A stretch of 64,000 nt of DNA from Chthonobacter rhizosphaerae (GTDB lineage Bacteria > Pseudomonadota > Alphaproteobacteria > Rhizobiales > Pleomorphomonadaceae): the NCBI RefSeq assembly GCF_013839525.1, contig NZ_JACDIS010000007.1, positions 222,826 through 286,825 on the forward strand, in the 5' to 3' direction. Each line of letters starts with the position of its first letter. Position 1 is the first letter of the stretch. Of the stretch, positions 56,231 through 64,000 are shown one piece after another. The notes beneath the pieces were generated by a model. The model saw only the letters and a list, made by a program, of their open reading frames with translations, searched no databases and was not told the DNA's origin. The position numbers and the translations under genes were made by a program.

Positions 56231-57562
56231 ATGTTCGGTCTGGCGAAGAAATCGGTCGGCGCAAACCCGGCGTCGTCCGGCACCGGCTCCGAGGAGATCC
56301 GGGCGCTTGCGGCGGCAAGCGAGGCTCAGCTGTCCGCCGCGCACAAGGATCTTGCCGATCTCAGGGGCCGGCTTTCGGTCGACTTCGGGCAGACGGTGGA
56401 CCTCTCCGTCAACATGAGCGAGCTCATGTGCCTGATGGCCTGGTCGAACGGCAACGTCCGCAAACTGTCCGGCGAGACGGTGGCGATTTCCGGCGCCGTC
56501 GAGGAGATGGCCCGGACGATCCAGAATATCGCCGAACTGAGCGAGGGCGCCCAGCAGCGATCCAGCGACGCCCGCGAACTGGTCGGCGTCGGCGCCGCCA
56601 GGGCACAGTCCGCCGGCCGCGCCATGTCGGAGATCTCCGCCGCGTTCAGCGGTCTCGACGAGCGCATGCAGATGCTCGGCAGCGCCACCGAGTCGATCGG
56701 CGGCTTCGCCAAGGAGATCGAGAACATCTCCAGCCAGACCAAGCTCCTCGCCCTCAACGCCACCATCGAGGCGGCGCGCGCCGGCGAGGCGGGCCGCGGC
56801 TTCGCGGTCGTGGCCGCCGAGGTGAAGGCCCTGTCGGAGGAGACGTCCAAGACCACCGAGCTCATCCGGGGGCAGCTCTCCACCCTCGCCGACGTCATGC
56901 AGTCCATGCTGCACGCCATGGCCGAAGGCGGCTCCAAGGTCCGTGACGGCGCCGCCACCTTCGAGGCGGTCGTCAACGACATGGAGAGCATCCAGGGCTG
57001 CGTCGGCGAGGTGAACGGGTCGATCGGCTCGATCGCCAGCATGCTGGCGGACCAGCAGAACGCGACCGAGTCCATCGCCAAGAGCCTGACCGAGATCGCG
57101 CGGCTCGCCGGCCAGAACGAGACCGATACCAAGAGCTCCGCCAACTACATCGAGAAGGCCGAGCAGCTTCTCGGCCGCAAGCTGGACGACGCCCGCGCCC
57201 TCGGCATCAGCGGCATGAACGAGCGGCGCATGCGCGCCGACCACATGCGCTGGAAGCGGAGCCTCGCGGAATGCCTCGTCGGGCTGAGGCCGCTGGATCC
57301 GCGCAGCTTCGGCACCCGCAACAAGCCCCTCGGCGAAGCCTACGACCTCGTCACCGATCCGGAGGTCCGCTCCCATCCGGCGTTCCGCGCGCTGGCGCCC
57401 ATGGCCGACTCCATGGCACAGGACGCCGCCCGCATGGTGCAGGAGGTCTCCGGCGGCAACATGGGCAAGGCGATCGACCACTATGTGGCGATGGACAAGA
57501 CGTCCACGGAAGCCATGCAGAAGATCGTGGACCTCGCCCGGTCGCTCGGCCTGCCCACCTGA
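56231..57562 (+). CDS. soluble methyl-accepting chemotaxis protein-like receptor with CZB-like C-terminus
   Basis: A 443-residue cytosolic protein, with no membrane helix. A chemoreceptor signalling tip is clear (IENISSQTKLLALNATIEAA, then RAGEAGRGFAVVAAEVKALS) within a long coiled coil. The C-terminal 115 residues resemble a CZB zinc-binding domain (HMRWKRSL, then LGEAYD, HPAFRAL), but the cysteine normally before LGxWY is a lysine here and later histidines are missing, so zinc binding is doubtful. ATG 56231 has GGGGGG upstream; AT-rich DNA at 56042-56230 should hold its promoter. No che genes are near. Confidence 0.88.
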   Translation: MFGLAKKSVGANPASSGTGSEEIRALAAASEAQLSAAHKDLADLRGRLSVDFGQTVDLSVNMSELMCLMAWSNGNVRKLSGETVAISGAVEEMARTIQNIAELSEGAQQRSSDARELVGVGAARAQSAGRAMSEISAAFSGLDERMQMLGSATESIGGFAKEIENISSQTKLLALNATIEAARAGEAGRGFAVVAAEVKALSEETSKTTELIRGQLSTLADVMQSMLHAMAEGGSKVRDGAATFEAVVNDMESIQGCVGEVNGSIGSIASMLADQQNATESIAKSLTEIARLAGQNETDTKSSANYIEKAEQLLGRKLDDARALGISGMNERRMRADHMRWKRSLAECLVGLRPLDPRSFGTRNKPLGEAYDLVTDPEVRSHPAFRALAPMADSMAQDAARMVQEVSGGNMGKAIDHYVAMDKTSTEAMQKIVDLARSLGLPT

Positions 57563-57661
57563 GCCCACGGTTTCGGCCTGCGTCGCGCCGTCGAGCCTTG
57601 ATCGTGCCCAACTTGGGCGTTGAATGGGTCCCCGTTCGACGAGATCAGGGGCCTCCGCTTC

Positions 57662-60100
57662 GTGACGCACTTCCGATCCTGCCTGCTCGCCATCCTCGTG
57701 GTGGTCTTCGCCGCCCTCGGCGGAGCCTCGGCCCAGACCATCCCGGGCCTTCCGGGGTTCGCCAAGCCGGCCGAGCCGGAGGCGGCCGACGGGGCCGAGC
57801 CGAACGCGCTCACCTCGCAGGAGGCCGCCGACGCGCTCATCAAGGTCCTGAACGACGAGGCGGCGCGCACCCGGCTGGTTGAGGAGCTCAGCCGTCTCGC
57901 CAAGCCGGCCGACGCCCCCGCGGCGCCGGCGCCGGGCGCCGCCCCCGCTCCCGGCCAGGCAGCCGCCCCGGCGCCCCCCGCCGTCTCGCCGCCGCTCGAT
58001 CTCACCGACGACACCCTCGCCCGCGAACTCGGCGAATACACCCAGAGCCTCGCCCGCGAGATCTCCGACTTCGTCACCAAGATCTGGCGCGGGCTCGCCA
58101 ACCTGTTCCGTCTCTTCAACGGCTCCATGGAGATCGACTGGAACCGGGTCGGCCAGGAGGTGGTCCCTCTCCTCGGGCTCGTCCTGGTCGCCTTCTTCAC
58201 CCTCTATACGATCCGCTGGTTCGCCCAGTGGCCGATGAACAGGCTCGCCGACCTCGCCGCCGAAAGCGGTCAACCCGTCAACCGGGTGGTGCTCGCCATC
58301 ATGGCGACAGCGCTCGACCTCATCATCGTCGGACTCAGCTGGGTGGCGGCCGGCACCTATCTGGTCGCCAACACCGCCGGCACCCGCATTGACCTCATCG
58401 AGAGCCTGTTCCTCAACGCCTTCGCGCTCATCGAGGTCACCAAGGTGGTGGTCCGGGCCGTCTTCCAGCCGCGCCGTCCGGCGCTGCGGGTGTTTCCGAT
58501 CACCGACGCCACCGCCCGCTACTGGAACTGGTGGATCGCGCGCCTGATCGGCTTCCTAGGTTACGGCGTCATGCTGGTGGTCCCGATCGTGAACTCCACC
58601 ATCGCCTTCGCGGTCGGCCTCGGGGTGCGCCTCGCCATCGTGCTCATCGCCCTCGTCACCACCATTACCCTGGTGCTGCGCAACCGCGCCCGGGTGCGCG
58701 ACGGCCTGATCGACGCCGCCATGCTGATCCGCGGCGGCGCCCTCTCCGCCTCGCTGGCGGTGGCCGCCCGCGCCTGGCACCTGTTCGTCATCTCCTACGT
58801 GCTCGTCGCCTTCGCCATCTGGGTCAGCCGCCCGTTCGACGCGGTCAGCTACATGGCGACCGCCACGGTCCAGACACTCGTCATCATCGTGCTCGGCGGT
58901 GGCCTGATGAGCCTCATGTCGCGCGCCATCACCGGCGGCATCCGCCTGCCGGCCGACATCAAGCGCGCGCTGCCTCTTCTTGAGAACCGCCTCAACCTCC
59001 TGATCCCGAGCTTCCTCGGCGTTCTCAGGATCCTGATGTTCATCGTCGTGGTCGCGGCCATCCTGCAGGCCTGGGAGGTCATCGACGTCGCCGGCTGGAT
59101 GGAGACCGAGCCCGGCCGGGCCCTCGTCGGCCGCATCATCACGGCGCTCATCATCGTGGTGATCGCCATGGTGATCTGGATCGCCGCCACCTCCTGGATC
59201 GAGTACCGGCTCAACCCCGCATCCGGCCGCGTCTCCACGGCGCGCGCCCGCACCCTGTTCTCCCTGTTCCGGAACGCCTTCTCGATCCTCCTCGTGGTCA
59301 TCACCACCATGCTGGCCCTGTCGGAGCTCGGCGTCGACATCGCCCCGCTCATCGCCGGCGCGGGCGTGCTCGGCCTGGCGGTCGGCTTCGGCTCCCAGAA
59401 GCTCGTCCAGGACATCATCACCGGCGCCTTCATCCAGTTCGAGAACGCCATGAACGAAGGCGACGTGGTGACCGTCTTCAACATCTCCGGCGTGGTGGAG
59501 CGGCTCACCATCCGCTCCGTCGGCCTGCGCGACGTGAACGGCGTCTACCACGTGATCCCCTTCTCCTCCGTGGACAGCGTCTCCAACGCGATGCGCGGGT
59601 TCGCCTTCCACGTGGCCGACGTGTCTGTCGCCTACAAGGAGAACATCCCCGAGGTGAAGCGCCTCATGGGCGTCGCCTTCGAGCGCCTGATGGCGACGCC
59701 CCATGGCGCGCACATCCTGGAACCGCTGGAGATGAACGGCGTGATGCAGCTGACCGACAATGCGGTCGTCATCCGCGGCCGCATCAAGACGGTGCCCGGT
59801 CAGCAGTGGGGCGTCGGCCGTGCCTACACGGAGTTCGTCAAGGAGGTGTTCGACGAGAACGGCGTCGAGATCCCCTTCCCCCAGCAGACGGTCTGGTTCG
59901 GGCACCCGAAGGGCTCCGGCGAGCCGGATCTCCGGGTGCTGGCCGAGGACACCGGCCGGGACGGCTCCGAACGCCCCGCCCGCAGCCCCCGGCCGCGCCG
60001 CCGCAAGCCCACGCCCCTCGACACGGTCGACGTCCCCGACAGCCCCCGCAAGCGCGACGAGGACGCCGAGGACGAGGCCGACGACATGGCCCACCGGTGA
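57662..60100 (+). CDS. MscS-family mechanosensitive channel (YbiO/MscM-like)
   Basis: An 812-residue membrane protein. GTG at 57662 gives a signal peptide (MTHFRSCLLAILVVVFAALG, ending GASAQ); TTG at 57620 would give 14 more residues. An alanine-proline rich periplasmic stretch follows, then many transmembrane helices, the MscS pore helix with GAGVLGLAVGFGSQKLVQDI, and a beta-rich plus mixed C-terminal domain. The long extra N-terminal membrane region matches YbiO/YjeP-type larger channels that open under membrane tension and protect against hypo-osmotic shock. The C-terminal tail is charged and disordered. Confidence 0.93.
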   Translation: MTHFRSCLLAILVVVFAALGGASAQTIPGLPGFAKPAEPEAADGAEPNALTSQEAADALIKVLNDEAARTRLVEELSRLAKPADAPAAPAPGAAPAPGQAAAPAPPAVSPPLDLTDDTLARELGEYTQSLAREISDFVTKIWRGLANLFRLFNGSMEIDWNRVGQEVVPLLGLVLVAFFTLYTIRWFAQWPMNRLADLAAESGQPVNRVVLAIMATALDLIIVGLSWVAAGTYLVANTAGTRIDLIESLFLNAFALIEVTKVVVRAVFQPRRPALRVFPITDATARYWNWWIARLIGFLGYGVMLVVPIVNSTIAFAVGLGVRLAIVLIALVTTITLVLRNRARVRDGLIDAAMLIRGGALSASLAVAARAWHLFVISYVLVAFAIWVSRPFDAVSYMATATVQTLVIIVLGGGLMSLMSRAITGGIRLPADIKRALPLLENRLNLLIPSFLGVLRILMFIVVVAAILQAWEVIDVAGWMETEPGRALVGRIITALIIVVIAMVIWIAATSWIEYRLNPASGRVSTARARTLFSLFRNAFSILLVVITTMLALSELGVDIAPLIAGAGVLGLAVGFGSQKLVQDIITGAFIQFENAMNEGDVVTVFNISGVVERLTIRSVGLRDVNGVYHVIPFSSVDSVSNAMRGFAFHVADVSVAYKENIPEVKRLMGVAFERLMATPHGAHILEPLEMNGVMQLTDNAVVIRGRIKTVPGQQWGVGRAYTEFVKEVFDENGVEIPFPQQTVWFGHPKGSGEPDLRVLAEDTGRDGSERPARSPRPRRRKPTPLDTVDVPDSPRKRDEDAEDEADDMAHR

Positions 60101-60264
60101 CGATGAGGCGACTTACCCCCTTGACGGATCTGCCGTCTCGGGCTTTCTGCTCGGCGCCGGTCTCGATTTCCGTCCACGGCTCGCACATCGAGGACACCGT
60201 TCTGTCATACCGCTGCCGACTGGGCAGCCTACACCGTCGATGGACGCCGCGCCCCTGAGGCGCC

Positions 60265-61302
60265 TTGGAGGTAATCGAGGTCGTGTTGCAGCCCGTCGAC
60301 GAGAAACCGGACGCGCGGTCCGTCGAGGCCGGCTCGGTGCATCGCCTGATCCGCTGGGCCGGTCCCGTCGTCGCCATCGGGCTGATCGTGTCCGCCTCCT
60401 TCGTGCTGTGGCAGATGATCACCTCCATGTCCTACGCGGACGTGGAGCGGGCGATCCTCACCATGTCGCCCTGGCGAATCGCGGCGAGCTTCCTGTTCAC
60501 CGGCCTCGGCCTCGTGTCCCTCGCCTGCTACGACCTGATCGCCGTGCAGGTGATCAGCCGCAAGCCTGTGCTCAGCAACCGTCGCGCGGCGCTCGGCAGC
60601 CTGATCGCCAACATCTTCGCCAACGTGCTCGGCCTGCCGCTCCTGTCCGGCGGCTCCGCCCGCTATCGCATCTACTCCATGGTGGGCGCGGGCCTCTCCG
60701 TCGTCGGGCGCCTGATCGCCATGAGCTGGATGACCATGTGGTCCGGCATCGTGGCCGTGCTCGGCTTCAGCCTCGCCCTGGAGCCCGGCCGCGCCGAGGC
60801 CGTGTTCGGACACCACGCGGTCGACCGGCTGATCGGCGTCGTCCTCATCCTCCTCGTCGTCGGCTTCGTGGTCTGGGTCGGCAGCAAGCGCCGCGCCGTT
60901 CGTCTCGGCGGCTGGACCGTGCGCCTGCCGAACGCCTGGATGGCCGTCGGGATGATCGCCGTCGGGGCGGTCGATCTCGTCGCCGCCGCCGCGGCGCTGT
61001 GGGTGCTGCTGCCGGCCGACGCCGCGCCGGACCTCGCCCGCTACATCGTGGCCTATTCGGTCGGCCTCATCGCCGGCATCGCCTCCAACACCCCGGGCGG
61101 CATCGGGGTGTTCGAGGCGGCGCTCGTCACCGGCCTCGGCATCGCCGAACGTCCGGACGTCGCCGCCGCCCTCATCCTGTTCCGGATGATCTATTTCGTC
61201 GTCCCGCTCGTCCTGGCGCTCGCCCTCCTCGGCGCCATCGAGGTCCGGCACCGGCGGCAGACGCGCGAGCGGATCGCCTTCGGCGACGACTACGCCGACT
61301 GA
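60265..61302 (+). CDS. LPG-synthetase-like flippase-type membrane protein (UPF0104)
   Basis: A 345-residue integral membrane protein with about eight hydrophobic helices of the lysylphosphatidylglycerol synthetase N-terminal (YbhN/UPF0104) type. Hallmarks are FTGLGLVSLACYDLIAVQVI, the NIFANVLGLPLLSGGSARYR segment, and the GIASNTPGGIGVFEAALVTG loop. In MprF this part flips aminoacylated lipids, but no aminoacyltransferase domain follows here. TTG at 60265 and GTG at 60283 are both possible starts; GAGG and GGAGG lie upstream of each. Confidence 0.88.
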   Translation: MEVIEVVLQPVDEKPDARSVEAGSVHRLIRWAGPVVAIGLIVSASFVLWQMITSMSYADVERAILTMSPWRIAASFLFTGLGLVSLACYDLIAVQVISRKPVLSNRRAALGSLIANIFANVLGLPLLSGGSARYRIYSMVGAGLSVVGRLIAMSWMTMWSGIVAVLGFSLALEPGRAEAVFGHHAVDRLIGVVLILLVVGFVVWVGSKRRAVRLGGWTVRLPNAWMAVGMIAVGAVDLVAAAAALWVLLPADAAPDLARYIVAYSVGLIAGIASNTPGGIGVFEAALVTGLGIAERPDVAAALILFRMIYFVVPLVLALALLGAIEVRHRRQTRERIAFGDDYAD

Positions 61303-61506
61303 CGAGCCCCCGCCGGCTGCCCCGCTCCCGATCGCCCCGCCGCCATCCGATCGCGCCCGCGAGACTTTCCGGCGGCGCGCCATCCGTGCTATCCGGATCG
61401 TCCCGGACCGGACCCGGGCATGGCCGCCCTCGCGCCCGCCTCCCAGGCGGGTGAGCCGAGGGGCTTCGGCGCCCACCCGTCCGGTCGTCCCGAGACCGCC
61501 CGCACC

Positions 61507-62745
61507 ATGTCCCTGTCCGCAACCGCTTCGGCGGGTCCGTCGCCGAATGCCTTCGCCTACCGGCCGTTCGTCTATTACTGGTTGAGCCGGACCCTCGGCA
61601 CCTTCGGCGTCCAGATCGTGTCGGTCTGCGTCGGCTGGAAGGTCTACGACCTTACCCGCGACCCGCTCTCCCTCGGCATCGTGGGCCTTGTCCAGTTCCT
61701 GCCGGCCCTCGCGCTCGTCCTCTTCACCGGCGCCGTCGCGGACCGCTACAGCCGCCGCAAGATCATGGCCGTCTGCATCGCGGCCGAATTCCTCTGCACC
61801 GCCGTGCTCTACTGGGTCGGCCACGCCGGCCTGACGGAGGTCTGGCCCATCTATCTCACGCTCGTCGCCATCGGCGTCGCGCGCGCCTTCTTCGGCCCCG
61901 CCATGCAGGCCCTCGTCCCGAACCTCGTGCCGAGCGAGGCGCTCGCCAACGCGATCGCGTGGAATTCCTCGTCCTGGCAGATCGCCGCCATCACCGGTCC
62001 GGTGCTCGGCGGCCTCCTCTACGGCGTGTCCGAGTTCGCCGCCTACGGCACCGCCCTCGTCATCCTCCTCGCCGCCGGCGTGCTCATCCTCATGGTGCCG
62101 AAGCAGCCGCGCACGCCCGCCACCGAGGAGAAGACCTGGGACACGGTCTCGGCCGGCTTCCGCTACGTGTTCACCAACCGCATCGTGCTCGGCGCCATCT
62201 CGCTCGATCTCTTCGCCGTCCTCCTCGGCGGCGCGGTCGCCCTGATGCCCGTTTACGCCCGCGACATCCTGGAGGTCGGCCCCTGGGGCCTCGGCCTGAT
62301 GCGCGCCGCGCCGGGCGTCGGCGCTCTCGTGGTCGCGGCCGCTCTGGGGCTGAGGCCGATCGGCAGCCATGCCGGTCTGTGGATGTTCGTGGCGGTGGCG
62401 GGTTTCGGCCTGTCCACCATCGTGTTCGGCCTGTCCGGAACCGCCTGGGTCAGCATCGCGGCCCTCGCCCTCATGGGCGCCACCGACATGGTGTCCGTCT
62501 ATGTGCGCGAGACCATGATCCAGCTCGCCACGCCCGACGACGTGCGCGGTCGCGTCAACGCGGTCAACATGGTGTTCGTGGGCGCGTCCAACGAACTCGG
62601 CGAGTTCCGCGCCGGCGTCTCCGCCGCCCTGATCGGGGTCGTGCCGGCGGTGGTGTTCGGCGGCGTCGGCACCGTGGCGGTCGCCGCCCTGTGGGCGCGC
62701 TGGTTCCCGGAGCTCCGCCGCGTCCAGCGCCTCGACGGCCATTAA
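61507..62745 (+). CDS. MFS transporter (EntS/DHA3-type exporter)
   Basis: A 412-residue, twelve-helix transporter. The first loop motif G-x-x-ADRYSRR (TGAVADRYSRRKIMAV) marks the major facilitator fold, and the segment FGVQIVSVCVGWKVYDLTRD is of the DHA3 (EntS, MFS_3) type, which export siderophores, drugs or related small molecules. Start ATG 61507 (MSLSATASAGPSP). No siderophore genes are nearby, so the substrate is unknown. Confidence 0.9.
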   Translation: MSLSATASAGPSPNAFAYRPFVYYWLSRTLGTFGVQIVSVCVGWKVYDLTRDPLSLGIVGLVQFLPALALVLFTGAVADRYSRRKIMAVCIAAEFLCTAVLYWVGHAGLTEVWPIYLTLVAIGVARAFFGPAMQALVPNLVPSEALANAIAWNSSSWQIAAITGPVLGGLLYGVSEFAAYGTALVILLAAGVLILMVPKQPRTPATEEKTWDTVSAGFRYVFTNRIVLGAISLDLFAVLLGGAVALMPVYARDILEVGPWGLGLMRAAPGVGALVVAAALGLRPIGSHAGLWMFVAVAGFGLSTIVFGLSGTAWVSIAALALMGATDMVSVYVRETMIQLATPDDVRGRVNAVNMVFVGASNELGEFRAGVSAALIGVVPAVVFGGVGTVAVAALWARWFPELRRVQRLDGH

Positions 62746-62965
62746 GGAGGGGTTGCATCAGCGGCCTCGCTCCGGCCCACGTCACCCGCGCTCCCCGACG
62801 TCGCCCCGCGGATTCCCACGACGCGAGGACGTCCCCGAACTTGTTGCCGGACCGCCACGACCCGGCCCGGTTCTGCCCGCCGCCACCGGCCGGGAACCGG
62901 AAGCCCCGCCCGGCGCTTCTGCCCCGGATACCCGGTTCCCGTTCGACGCCCCGGAGCGCAGTCCC

Positions 62966-63709
62966 ATGCCCCCCGAAACCCATTCTGGTCTGGCACGACA
63001 GGCAGCGCCGAGCCACCCGCCTCTCCTGCCGTCCGACTGGGACGGCGTCCGGCTCGTGGCATTCGACGTGGACGGAACGCTCTACCGCCAGCGCCCGCTC
63101 CGGCTGCGCATGGCGCTCGACGTGCTCCTCCATGCGGCGCGGTCCCGCAATGGCCAGGTCATCGCGACGCTTCGCGCCTATCGCAGGATCCGCGAGCGCC
63201 TCGGCGAGGAGGAGCGGGAGGACTTCGACCCGGTCCTCATCGCCGAAACCGCAGCCGTCGCCGGCCTACCTGCGGACAGGGTGCGGGAGATCGCCACCGA
63301 ATGGATGGAGACGCGTCCGCTCCGCCACCTCGCCGCCTGCCGCTATCCAGGTCTGACGGAACTGTTCGAGGGCCTGCGCCGGCGCGGCAAGACCATCGGC
63401 GTCCTGTCCGACTATCCGGCCCGCGACAAGCTCGAGGTTCTCGGCCTCTTCGCTGACCACGTCTTCAGCGCCGTCGACGACGGCGTCCGCATGCTGAAGC
63501 CGCATCCGCGCGGCCTGGAGGTCCTGATGAAGGCCGCCGGCGCCACGCCGGACACGACCGTCCTGATCGGTGACCGCATGGAGCGCGACGGCCTCATGGC
63601 CGCGCGAGCCGGCGCCCGCGCCCTCCTGCGCTCCGACAAGCCCATCCCGAACTGGCAAACCTTCCGCCGCTACGACGACCCGATCTTCCACCCGGTCCTC
63701 AAGCGCTGA
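62966..63709 (+). CDS. HAD-superfamily hydrolase
   Basis: A 247-residue HAD hydrolase. Motif I is AFDVDGTLY (nucleophile aspartate), motif II GVLSDYP, motif III lysine in RMLKPHPRG and motif IV VLIGDRMERDG, all present, with a helical cap in between. It probably dephosphorylates a small metabolite; the closest known activity cannot be told. ATG 62966 has GGAG ten bases upstream, an adequate site. Confidence 0.88.
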   Translation: MPPETHSGLARQAAPSHPPLLPSDWDGVRLVAFDVDGTLYRQRPLRLRMALDVLLHAARSRNGQVIATLRAYRRIRERLGEEEREDFDPVLIAETAAVAGLPADRVREIATEWMETRPLRHLAACRYPGLTELFEGLRRRGKTIGVLSDYPARDKLEVLGLFADHVFSAVDDGVRMLKPHPRGLEVLMKAAGATPDTTVLIGDRMERDGLMAARAGARALLRSDKPIPNWQTFRRYDDPIFHPVLKR

Positions 63710-63860
63710 CCCAAGACCGCGCAACCCGCAACACCGCGCCGACGCAACAAAGCACCGACCACCCCGCCCCCGAGCCGACTCCACGGATGCCTCGCCCGCC
63801 GCCGCTGCGCCACCGCCCACCGGCAAATCGCCACCTAACCTCTCCCCCCTCCCCGCAGCC

Positions 63861-63894
63861 GTCATGGTGCGCGTCTGGCGCACCGTCCACGCAT
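63861..63894 (+). repeat. variant palindromic repeat
   Basis: GTCATGGTGCGCGTCTGGCGCACC followed by GTCCACGCAT. Both arms carry GGTGC/GCACC in place of GGTCC/GGACC, a compensated stem change, with CCACGCAT kept. Confidence 0.85.
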
Positions 63895-63957
63895 TCGTCG
63901 GCCGCCGCTCGAGAATGTCCCGCGGAGCAGCAGGCGTTCCCTCCGACGACCCGCGCC

Positions 63958-63991
63958 GTCATGGTGCGCGTCTGGCGCACCATCCACGCAT
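63958..63991 (+). repeat. variant palindromic repeat, second copy
   Basis: Same variant as at 63861 (TGGTGCG...CGCACCA, loop CGTCTGG) followed by TCCACGCATTCGTCGGCC, the same flank as the first. The two start 97 bases apart and run to the right edge of the window. Confidence 0.85.
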
Positions 63992-64000
63992 TCGTCGGCC

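Overview
The window looks like chromosome of a high-GC alphaproteobacterium, most likely of the order Hyphomicrobiales (Rhizobiales). The clearest marker is a complete PhyR-NepR-EcfG general stress response locus, a system confined to Alphaproteobacteria. Other pointers are a separate petA-petB-petC bc1 operon, aerobic hemF, the MoxR/DUF58/BatA-type cluster, a DUF1285-NUDIX-CCA transferase block and cobQ-cobU. Codon use is strongly GC-biased throughout, and GTG or TTG starts are common. No tRNA, rRNA, CRISPR array, prophage or insertion sequence was recognised.

Layout. 1-6 kb: the 3' end of a LysR regulator, adenine and methylthioadenosine salvage (apt, mtnP) and the cytochrome bc1 operon with its terminator. 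6-11 kb: two related ABC exporters separated by an array of palindromic repeats. 11.5-16 kb: trmL, hemF, a small cysteine protein, then a tightly overlapping minus-strand group of DUF1285, NUDIX and CCA transferase. 16-23 kb: a four-gene overlapping MoxR, DUF58, BatA/DUF4159 and VWA cluster. 23-27 kb: GNAT, NUDIX, phosphoesterase and a membrane protein. 26.5-35 kb: a sugar uptake locus with GntR, an oxidoreductase, an RbsB/RbsC/RbsA-type transporter, a ROK repressor and a ROK kinase. 35-41 kb: a lipid kinase and the general stress response locus. 41-43 kb: cobalamin assembly. 43-52 kb: an RpiR-controlled amine or amino-alcohol catabolic cluster with toxin-antitoxin genes inside and after it. 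52-64 kb: purU, pyrF, an ABC-F ATPase, a chemoreceptor-like protein, an MscS channel, an LPG-synthetase-like membrane protein, an MFS exporter and an HAD hydrolase.

How genes work together. PhyR, NepR and EcfG form a partner-switching cascade, and the sequence shows two divergent, exact EcfG-type promoters in the gap between phyR and nepR. The neighbouring HisKA_2 protein keeps its histidine but has lost the ATP-binding boxes. The 43-52 kb cluster combines a glutamine-synthetase-like ligase, an iron-type alcohol dehydrogenase, an aldehyde dehydrogenase, an amidohydrolase and a permease, which fits gamma-glutamylation of an amino alcohol. A perfect inverted repeat sits at the RpiR-side promoter. 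A VapC-type toxin pair is inserted in this run of genes, and a MNT/HEPN pair behind it has a broken HEPN toxin.

The most distinctive non-coding feature is a palindromic repeat family (stem TGGTCC/GGACCA followed by CCCACGCAT). It occurs about eighteen times, singly, as inverted pairs and as a 150-bp tandem array. A variant at the right edge has compensating stem changes.
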